Source: Acidobacteria bacterium AH-259-L09
GTDB taxonomy: Bacteria; Acidobacteriota; UBA6911; RPQK01
Length of the DNA stretch: 5,083 bases
Assembly (NCBI GenBank): GCA_027717875.1
Contig: JALLOL010000186.1
Span: 1 to 5,083, forward strand
Reading direction: 5' to 3'
Shown here: one piece after another, positions 1-5,083 of the stretch
Layout of the letters: each line of letters opens with the position of its first letter
Numbering within the stretch: the first letter of the stretch is position 1
Position numbers and translations under genes: made by a program
The notes under the pieces: model-generated
Database searches by the model: none
Told to the model about the DNA's origin: nothing
The model's input: the letters and a program-made list of their open reading frames with translations, nothing else

Positions 1-4
1 GGCT

Positions 5-29
5 AGGGGCGAGCCACCGGCTCGCCCCT
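5..29. terminator. GC-rich hairpin downstream of the receptor gene, terminator-like but without a T tract
   Basis: The arm AGGGGCGAGCC (5-15) is the exact reverse complement of GGCTCGCCCCT (19-29), giving an 11-bp uninterrupted stem with a three-base ACC loop. It begins 53 bases beyond the receptor stop codon, where a transcript from the minus strand would be expected to end. Neither flank has a run of T residues, so it is not a canonical intrinsic terminator. It could be a U-tract-less terminator, a 3'-end stabilising hairpin that blocks exonucleases, or a copy of a dispersed palindromic repeat. The structure is certain from sequence; the role is inferred from position. Confidence 0.55.
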
Positions 30-81
30 GTCAGACCTGCCCCTGCGCCGCTTCGTGACGATCTGGTGTGAGAAATGCGGG

Positions 82-2568
82 CTAGTTTCGACCTAGCAAT
101 CGAAGACGGAAGACCAGGGCTCGCCCTTGGACCGCTCCCAAGGTCAGAAAACCCGGGGAGTCCACGTTATTGTTCACCACGGTCGCATTTTCACGACCGG
201 TCAAATTATTGAAGCCTCCACGCACTGCCCAGTGACGTCCCAGCAGGTGGATTCGCCGCTCGACATGCACGTTTAGCGAGAAATAGGCAGGAAACCGGCG
301 TGAGTTTGGCGGCCCCACAAGCTCCTGGTCTTCGTTGACCAGGCTGAACGGATATCCATCCCGCCATTCAAGTGAATAGGCGAGCTTGAAGCTCTTCAGC
401 AGAGGCAGCCAGCCCCATGAAATTAGGCGATTGGGCGTATCCCAGGGCAGAGGACCTCCAGCCTGTGGGCCGAAGAAAGGGTTATCAATATCGAAATCAA
501 GCACGCTGTTGGAACGACTTTTCGAGCGGGTGTAGGAAGCGAAAAAGGTGGACTCGCCTTTAAACGTCCGTCTCAAAGTGACTTGAATTGCGTTGTAACG
601 GTCTTTGCCCAAATTATGCAACTCGAAGATGGTTAACGGACTCGACGGGTCAACCCTTCGCGGAATGAAAGTAAATCCGTCTCTGCCTCGCTTTTGCTGG
701 AACTCAGCGCTTAGATAAATTGAGGCTGCCAACTCTTGCTCCAGTCCCACACTCCAGTTAAAAAATCGGGGCGCTCTTAAAGTGCTCTCTTTCACAACGA
801 ACCCAGTCTCTATGGGTGGTTGCAGAGGCGATTGGCCGTCACCAGCGTAGAAGACGTCGAAGCGTTGACCAGCGGACGGTCGGCCTATGATGGCCAGATT
901 CGTTGCATCGTAAAAGATCCCCAGACCCGCCATAATTTTTGTTTCACCATTCAACAGATAGCTGGAGGCAAAACGGGGGGATACCAATGGCTGGCGAATA
1001 ATGGCATCCCAGTCCAAACGCAGTCCGAGTTCCACCAGCAAGCGATCCGATAAAGACCAACGATCCTGCGCAAACAGAGCCAACTCCCAGTTATTTCTTA
1101 CAATGTCAGAGGAGCCAATGAAGGTGGTCTTGCGGGAGAGCGTGTCATCGCCGCGCAAAATCAGAATCGGTCGCCGCTCTACGGATTGGTCGAGAGTAAT
1201 GCGGTCGATATCCGCCCCAACCTTGAACTCGTGCCGGCCCTGCCACTGGGTGGTTGGGAAGGTAAGATTCGAAATCCACTGAAGGCGTCTGTTTTGTTCT
1301 CTGCTTTGCTTAAAGAAATTTCCGCTTGTCCCTCCCGGGTGTATCCGGTACGGAGAATCCCCCAGCGGCTGTTCATCGGTCCTGAATTCGTTCACAGCAA
1401 ATCCTACCTCTAGCAAGGTGCCCGAGAGGTAAAGCTGATCCTTCAGCGTAAAGAGGTAAGCTCTTTCCTTCCGGTCACGACTGGTCTCCAACGGATCGAA
1501 CCTGGACAATCCTGCATGATCGGAGTGAAAGCTATTGGTGAGAAAGCTGGTAGTTAGAATATTGGACGGGCTTAGATTGATTTGCAGTTTGCTCAGATTG
1601 TTCCACCTCCAGGACCGGTTTTGGTCAGCGCCCGGGGGAAGTTCTCTGACAATGTCTAAATTGTACTCACCCTGCAGCGAGACAAAGAACCAGGCTCTTT
1701 CCTTGCGCAGCGGGCCGGAAAAATTCACTCGCGGTGTCCACGTGTTAAGGTGTATTCCATCGCGGCTTTGAAAGTCAGGAATGAAATTGGTAGCGGAAAA
1801 GCGGTAGTGATCGTCCCCCATGCCGGTTTCAAAGCCGAGTACGCCACCCGATCCTTTGCCGTATTCAGCCGAGTAGCGGCCACCTAACACGTGTATGGAG
1901 CGAACTGCGTCGGGACTGAACCGAAGCTGCAGCAGGCCGCTAACCGGATGAGTAATGTTGAATCCATCCAGCTGATTGAGAATCTGGTAACTAGCCGAGC
2001 CGTTTAAATGGACCTGTCCACTGTTGTCCTGCACCATACCGGGGAAGAAGCGCAGAGCATTGCGGATGTCGCGGGTCGTCGGGTAGGGGAGGTTCAGGAT
2101 TTCTTCAGCATCCAGAGATTCACGGCTAGCCGTCTTAGTTGGATCGATGGAGGGAGGTGAGTAAACCACATCCACCACGTCGGCAATCTCTTGATAATGA
2201 TTAAGGGTGATTTCCAGGCTTGCTGATCCAGACACCCGTACCTTGTCTCGGATCAACGTGTAAAAACCTTTCTTCTCCACCTGAACCTGGTAATGACCAG
2301 GAGTGAGACCGACAAACTCATACTGACCGGTGAAGTCTGTTTCACCTTTAAGAACGGATAATGTGCCCCCTTGGACGAGCCTTACACGCGCGCCCTTAAT
2401 GGCAATTTGATTCTCATCAACGACTTTGACTAGAAGCTTGGCAGCCTCCTGCTGGGCTTCTTGGTCAAAACGGATCTTCGGCACACCTGCCAGACATTCA
2501 GAGGCCGTACAGATGGACAAAAAGCAAGCGAGAATGGGGGAAAGAAAGGAGACCCACGGGATAAACAT
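82..2568 (-). CDS. TonB-dependent-receptor-like outer-membrane protein with carboxypeptidase-regulatory-like N-terminal domain (Oar-like)
   Basis: Predicted outer-membrane beta-barrel receptor of 828 residues. Residues 1-28 form a probable Sec signal peptide with a hydrophobic core (FIPWVSFLSPILACFLSI) and possible cleavage after the CLAG stretch. Residues about 43-124 look like a carboxypeptidase-regulatory-like beta-sandwich: a KVVDENQIAIKGARV start, then GETDFTGQYEFVGLTPGHY and VEKKGF. A plug-like domain follows at about 150-250 (RNALRFFPGM, LNQLDGFNITHP, VRSIHVLGGRYSAEYGKGSGG). The rest, about 255-828, is barrel-like, with alternating aromatic strands such as LALFAQDRWSLSDRL and RYNAIQVTLRR. 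The ATG at 2568 is the first in frame after an in-frame TGA at 2592-2590; it has no clear Shine-Dalgarno sequence. The stop is TAG at 84-82. Related acidobacterial proteins are often nearer 1000 residues or more, so this one is compact. I see no obvious TonB box after the signal peptide, and the last residue is not aromatic (RLRLLGRN). The family call is firm; the substrate is unknown and could be a peptide, polysaccharide or siderophore. Confidence 0.9.
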   Translation of the reverse strand: MFIPWVSFLSPILACFLSICTASECLAGVPKIRFDQEAQQEAAKLLVKVVDENQIAIKGARVRLVQGGTLSVLKGETDFTGQYEFVGLTPGHYQVQVEKKGFYTLIRDKVRVSGSASLEITLNHYQEIADVVDVVYSPPSIDPTKTASRESLDAEEILNLPYPTTRDIRNALRFFPGMVQDNSGQVHLNGSASYQILNQLDGFNITHPVSGLLQLRFSPDAVRSIHVLGGRYSAEYGKGSGGVLGFETGMGDDHYRFSATNFIPDFQSRDGIHLNTWTPRVNFSGPLRKERAWFFVSLQGEYNLDIVRELPPGADQNRSWRWNNLSKLQINLSPSNILTTSFLTNSFHSDHAGLSRFDPLETSRDRKERAYLFTLKDQLYLSGTLLEVGFAVNEFRTDEQPLGDSPYRIHPGGTSGNFFKQSREQNRRLQWISNLTFPTTQWQGRHEFKVGADIDRITLDQSVERRPILILRGDDTLSRKTTFIGSSDIVRNNWELALFAQDRWSLSDRLLVELGLRLDWDAIIRQPLVSPRFASSYLLNGETKIMAGLGIFYDATNLAIIGRPSAGQRFDVFYAGDGQSPLQPPIETGFVVKESTLRAPRFFNWSVGLEQELAASIYLSAEFQQKRGRDGFTFIPRRVDPSSPLTIFELHNLGKDRYNAIQVTLRRTFKGESTFFASYTRSKSRSNSVLDFDIDNPFFGPQAGGPLPWDTPNRLISWGWLPLLKSFKLAYSLEWRDGYPFSLVNEDQELVGPPNSRRFPAYFSLNVHVERRIHLLGRHWAVRGGFNNLTGRENATVVNNNVDSPGFLTLGAVQGRALVFRLRLLGRN

Positions 2569-2570
2569 GA

Positions 2571-2642
2571 CTAATTTGCCAACGCAGCTTCACTCACCCA
2601 AAAGCCGGACTGCTGCTCGTTGCAGGCGTCTTGCGTTCGCAT
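2571..2642 (-). CDS. Possible 23-codon leader ORF upstream of the receptor gene
   Basis: On the minus strand an ATG at 2642-2640 opens a 23-codon frame ending in TAG at 2573-2571, two bases before the receptor ATG. The peptide begins MRTQDACNEQ and ends SEAALAN; I recognise no family. The ATG is preceded by a purine-rich run (GGGGAAAGAAGAA) containing AAGAAG, a fair ribosome-binding match, whereas the receptor start has none. The stop-to-start spacing is typical of translational coupling, so ribosomes finishing the leader could reinitiate on the receptor. It is not in frame with the receptor, so it is not a missed N-terminus. A frame this short can arise by chance, and only the layout supports it. 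Confidence 0.3.
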   Translation of the reverse strand: MRTQDACNEQQSGFWVSEAALAN

Positions 2643-2657
2643 TTCTTCTTTCCCCGA

Positions 2658-2686
2658 ATTTGAACCAATTTGACGGAATCTGTCAA
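2658..2686 (-). promoter_or_regulatory. Predicted sigma70-type promoter for the receptor gene
   Basis: Read on the minus strand, a perfect -35 hexamer TTGACA (2686-2681) is followed after exactly 17 bases by TCAAAT (2663-2658), a four-of-six match to the -10 consensus. Transcription would start near 2651, giving an untranslated leader of about 80 bases before the receptor ATG. The start would also fall just upstream of the short leader ORF, which begins at 2642. Hexamers and spacing are read directly; use as a promoter is inferred. Confidence 0.5.
2670..2686. promoter_or_regulatory. Inverted repeat TTGAC-N7-GTCAA, candidate operator
   Basis: TTGAC (2670-2674) and GTCAA (2682-2686) are perfect 5-bp inverted arms around a 7-base centre. 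The right arm is part of the predicted -35 box of the receptor promoter. The left arm reads TTGACG on the plus strand and could act as a -35 for the divergent gene, but no good -10 lies at the expected distance. A dimeric regulator bound here would affect receptor transcription and possibly both genes. Short symmetric arms can occur by chance, and no specific regulator family is implied. Confidence 0.3.
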
Positions 2687-2721
2687 CCGGACTCACGCAA
2701 AATATCAAGAAGGGAATACTC

Positions 2722-2743
2722 TGTCTCCTCCGTGTCTCCGTGG
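2722..2743. repeat. Imperfect 11-bp tandem TGTCTCC element
   Basis: TGTCTCCTCCG (2722-2732) is followed directly by TGTCTCCGTGG (2733-2743); the first seven bases of the two units are identical. The composition differs from the surrounding AT-richer intergenic DNA. From memory, GTGTCTCCGTGG-type strings recur between genes in several environmental bacterial phyla, so this may be one copy of a dispersed intergenic repeat. That was not checked against any genome. Confidence 0.4.
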
Positions 2744-2821
2744 TCTGAAGAAAGACCGACGAGGTTCTACTGCTATGAAGCCTTGCGCTACCTAAAGCAG
2801 CGTCGTAAAGTATCTGGCACT

Positions 2822-5083
2822 ATGAAACCATCGAGAAAGTTCGTCGTCATCACATCAGTCATTACCCTCTTCTCCCTGGTGTGGGGGGTTAAGGCAGCAC
2901 AAACGCCTCAGGGCACGCAAAAGCACATTCATTCAAGCCCTCATATATCGGTGCCCCTACAACCGCTGGCGCAGCAGGTTCGCCGGATTGAAGCCGCATT
3001 AAACTATCTGGGGCGACCCCTTTTGCCAGCCGAGCACAAGCGAATCAATGAGGCGATCGCCAATCTGGATGAGAAGGTCGCCGTCGAGCAATTGGAAGAA
3101 ATCCTGGACAAATACGTGCTGGCGATTGTTGAGATCAACCCCGAGAGCCGGGTCAAGGTAAAACAAGGACCCGCCAAGCCGGAGCTTGTTGAAGGCGGCA
3201 CTCAGCTCTTCCTAGTGAAGGTCATTAATGAAGCAGGAGTCACCGCTCCTCTGGCTGTTGAAAGCCCCAACACCGGCCGCGTGTACATCAAATCCAGAGG
3301 AAATCCCGAACCGCCATCCAAATTGACCTTTGTAGATGTTCGAGAGCGGTGGGCCGAGATCTCCATTTATCGCAAACCTCCCATGCGAGAGCGGCTTTCC
3401 GGTTTGGGCCTCGAATACCAGATTCTGCAAGTCTACAGCCGCGACAAAGGACAGCGTTCCGCTCGCCTGAGTTTCAATGTCGGACAGGGGACACAAGATA
3501 TTGGTTTTCGCAACGATGCCGTGATCCTGTTTAATGCCTTAGAAGCCCACCCAGTGAAGCTGCGGGTGCGCGATGAAAACGGTGCGCCAACGGTAGCTTC
3601 GTTCCTCATTCGTGACCACCTTGACCGTCTGTATCCCAACCCGTCCAAGCGGCTTGCACCTGACTTTCCATTTCAGCCTCAGGTTTATCGCGCTGACGGC
3701 GACACCCTTCAATTGCCGGAGGGTTCATACACCGTGACCTGTTCCCGCGGGCCGGAGTACATTGCCCAGACCCAAAAATTCCTTGTAGGTCAAAAGCATC
3801 CCGGGGAAATCTCGTTCGATCTCCAAAGATGGATTGACCCCTCAAAGTACGGTTGGTATTCCGGTGATCACCATATTCACGCCGCCGGCTGCTCCCATTA
3901 TGAAAATCCCACGCAGGGGGTCCAACCCAAGGACATGTGGAGACAGATTCAAGGCGAGGCACTTAACGTTGGATGCGTGCTCACCTGGGGTCCCTGCTAT
4001 TACTACCAGAAACAGTTCTTCAGCGGCCGGGATCACCCGCTCTCGACGCCCAATCAATTGATTCATTACGATCTGGAGGTCTCCGGTTTCCCATCCAGCC
4101 ACGCCGGACATGTCGTACTGCTGGCTTTAAAGGATCAGGATTATCCCGGCACGAAGCGCATAGACGATTGGCCCACTTGGGACCTGCCCATCCTCGGGTG
4201 GGGCAAATCTCAGGGCGCCGTGACGGGATTTGCGCACTCCGGTTGGGGGTTGGCAGTCAAGAGCCAGGACCTTCCCAATTATGAGATGCCGGGCTTTGAC
4301 GGTATCGGCGCAAACGAATATATCGTTGACGTGACTCACCCAGACAGTGTTGATTTCATCTCGGCCGGCGACACTCCTTACGTTTGGGAACTCAACATCT
4401 GGTATCAAACTTTAAATGTGGGATTCCGCACCCGGATCAGTGGAGAGACCGATTTTCCCTGCATTACCGATGACCAGGTGGGACTGGCCCGCAGTTACGC
4501 CAGAGTTAATGGGCCGCTCACCTATCGTGCCTGGGTGGACGCCGTCCGTGACGGACGTAGTTATGTCTCGGACGGAAAAAGCCACCTCATAAATTTTAAA
4601 GTGAACGGCGCAGAAGTGGGAATCAACCAGAGTGAAATCCACCTTGCCGGCGGGGATACGGTTCATGTAGAGGCCAAAGTAGCAGCTTACTTGGACCCTG
4701 TTCCCCACAAAGATATTCAGAATCGCCCCTACGATGAGAAGCCCTACTGGGATGTGGAGCGGGCACGCATTGGAACCACACGGGAAGTGCCCGTAGAGTT
4801 GGTCGTCAATGGCAGGGCAGTTGCCCGTAAGGCCGTTCTGGCGGACGGGAAGATCCGAACTGTGCAGTTTGATGTTCCCATTGAACAAAGCAGTTGGATT
4901 GCAGTTCGAATTCTGCCGTCCTCGCACACCAATCCGATCTTCGCTCTGGTGGGAGGCAGGCCGATTCGATCCTCACGCCGCAGCGCACAGTGGTGTCTGG
5001 ACGCTGTCAACCAGTGCTGGACACAGAAAGCGCGAAAGATCTCGGCGCGGGAACTGGAGGAGGCGCGAAAAGCGTACGATCAC
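2822..5083 (+). CDS. CehA/McbA family (PHP-type) metallohydrolase, exported, 3' end cut by the window edge
   Basis: The frame is open for 754 codons to the last base, with no stop, so the C-terminus is missing. Residues 1-25 are a clear Sec signal peptide (basic MKPSRK, hydrophobic FVVITSVITLFSLVW, cleavage near VKA), placing the enzyme in the periplasm or outside. Residues about 46-105 are a charged helical segment (QVRRIEAAL, VEQLEEILDKY), and about 106-335 appears beta-rich and possibly accessory. The catalytic part starts at GDHHIH (348-353), the PHP metal motif D-x-H-x-H using D349, H351 and H353. It continues with NVGCVLTWG (382-390), the EVSGFPSSHAGH block (419-430), FAHSG (470-474, H472), ANEY (497-500) and SGETDF (540-545, D544), all plausible metal or active-site positions. 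VRDGRSYVSDG and KVNG (575-595) precede the C-terminal block SSHTNPIF, VGGRPIR, SRRSAQWC. CehA, a named member, hydrolyses the carbamate carbaryl and is just under 800 residues as I recall, so little seems missing here. Natural substrates of most relatives are unknown, so no gene symbol is given. The start was chosen for the signal peptide; no Shine-Dalgarno is visible. Confidence 0.88.
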   Translation, partial: MKPSRKFVVITSVITLFSLVWGVKAAQTPQGTQKHIHSSPHISVPLQPLAQQVRRIEAALNYLGRPLLPAEHKRINEAIANLDEKVAVEQLEEILDKYVLAIVEINPESRVKVKQGPAKPELVEGGTQLFLVKVINEAGVTAPLAVESPNTGRVYIKSRGNPEPPSKLTFVDVRERWAEISIYRKPPMRERLSGLGLEYQILQVYSRDKGQRSARLSFNVGQGTQDIGFRNDAVILFNALEAHPVKLRVRDENGAPTVASFLIRDHLDRLYPNPSKRLAPDFPFQPQVYRADGDTLQLPEGSYTVTCSRGPEYIAQTQKFLVGQKHPGEISFDLQRWIDPSKYGWYSGDHHIHAAGCSHYENPTQGVQPKDMWRQIQGEALNVGCVLTWGPCYYYQKQFFSGRDHPLSTPNQLIHYDLEVSGFPSSHAGHVVLLALKDQDYPGTKRIDDWPTWDLPILGWGKSQGAVTGFAHSGWGLAVKSQDLPNYEMPGFDGIGANEYIVDVTHPDSVDFISAGDTPYVWELNIWYQTLNVGFRTRISGETDFPCITDDQVGLARSYARVNGPLTYRAWVDAVRDGRSYVSDGKSHLINFKVNGAEVGINQSEIHLAGGDTVHVEAKVAAYLDPVPHKDIQNRPYDEKPYWDVERARIGTTREVPVELVVNGRAVARKAVLADGKIRTVQFDVPIEQSSWIAVRILPSSHTNPIFALVGGRPIRSSRRSAQWCLDAVNQCWTQKARKISARELEEARKAYDH

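Noticed and set aside
2..58. Short plus-strand frame at the left edge ending in TGA at 56-58, as the tail of another gene
   Set aside because: It has only 18 codons, spans the hairpin and shows no recognisable sequence, so there is nothing to support coding.
820..1771. Several short plus-strand and minus-strand open frames of 65-93 codons within 82-2568
   Set aside because: They lie wholly inside the receptor gene, have no recognisable domains, and their translations look like out-of-frame products.
2522..2568. Lipoprotein signal (lipobox) at the receptor N-terminus around Cys15 or Cys20
   Set aside because: The residues before these cysteines (ILA-C and LSI-C) do not fit the lipobox well, and TonB-dependent receptors normally use an ordinary Sec signal peptide.
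2783..2811. TTGCGC (2783-2788) and TAAAGT (2806-2811) with a 17-base spacer, as a promoter giving a nearly leaderless hydrolase mRNA
   Set aside because: The hexamers match the consensus at only three and four positions. The idea would explain the missing ribosome-binding site, but the match is too weak to annotate.
3004..5010. Minus-strand open frames up to 171 codons and other plus-strand frames inside the hydrolase region
   Set aside because: They overlap a 754-codon frame with clear family motifs and a signal peptide. The antisense translations show no domain and no ribosome-binding context.

Overview
The window holds two large divergent genes and the 253-base intergenic region between them. 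It looks like chromosome from a Gram-negative bacterium, most likely Acidobacteriota. That assignment is an inference from gene style: an Oar-like outer-membrane receptor with a carboxypeptidase-regulatory-like N-terminal domain, and an exported metallohydrolase of the CehA/McbA type ending in a C-terminal block (SSHTNPIF, VGGRPIR, SRRSAQWC) that I associate with acidobacterial and planctomycete relatives. Base composition looks moderate, slightly above half GC by eye. I see no tRNA, rRNA, CRISPR array or insertion sequence.

Layout. Bases 1-81 lie downstream of the minus-strand gene and hold a near-perfect GC-rich hairpin. Bases 82-2568 (minus strand) encode a complete 828-residue TonB-dependent-receptor-like outer-membrane protein. 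Bases 2569-2821 are the divergent control region. It contains a good sigma70-type promoter for the receptor, an inverted repeat covering its -35 box, a short leader ORF ending two bases before the receptor start, and a GTCTCC-rich element that may be a dispersed repeat. Bases 2822-5083 (plus strand) encode at least 754 residues of a secreted PHP-type metallohydrolase. Its frame is open to the last base, so the C-terminus lies outside the window.

How the genes may work together (inference). The receptor would sit in the outer membrane and bind or import a substrate. The hydrolase, which has a Sec-type signal peptide, would act in the periplasm or outside the cell on an ester, amide, carbamate or phosphate bond. 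Sharing one control region suggests co-regulation. The substrate cannot be read from the sequence. The observations most worth checking are the leader ORF that could be translationally coupled to the receptor, the operator-like symmetry over the promoter, and the divergent receptor-hydrolase pairing itself. I did not find convincing evidence of a wholly new system.
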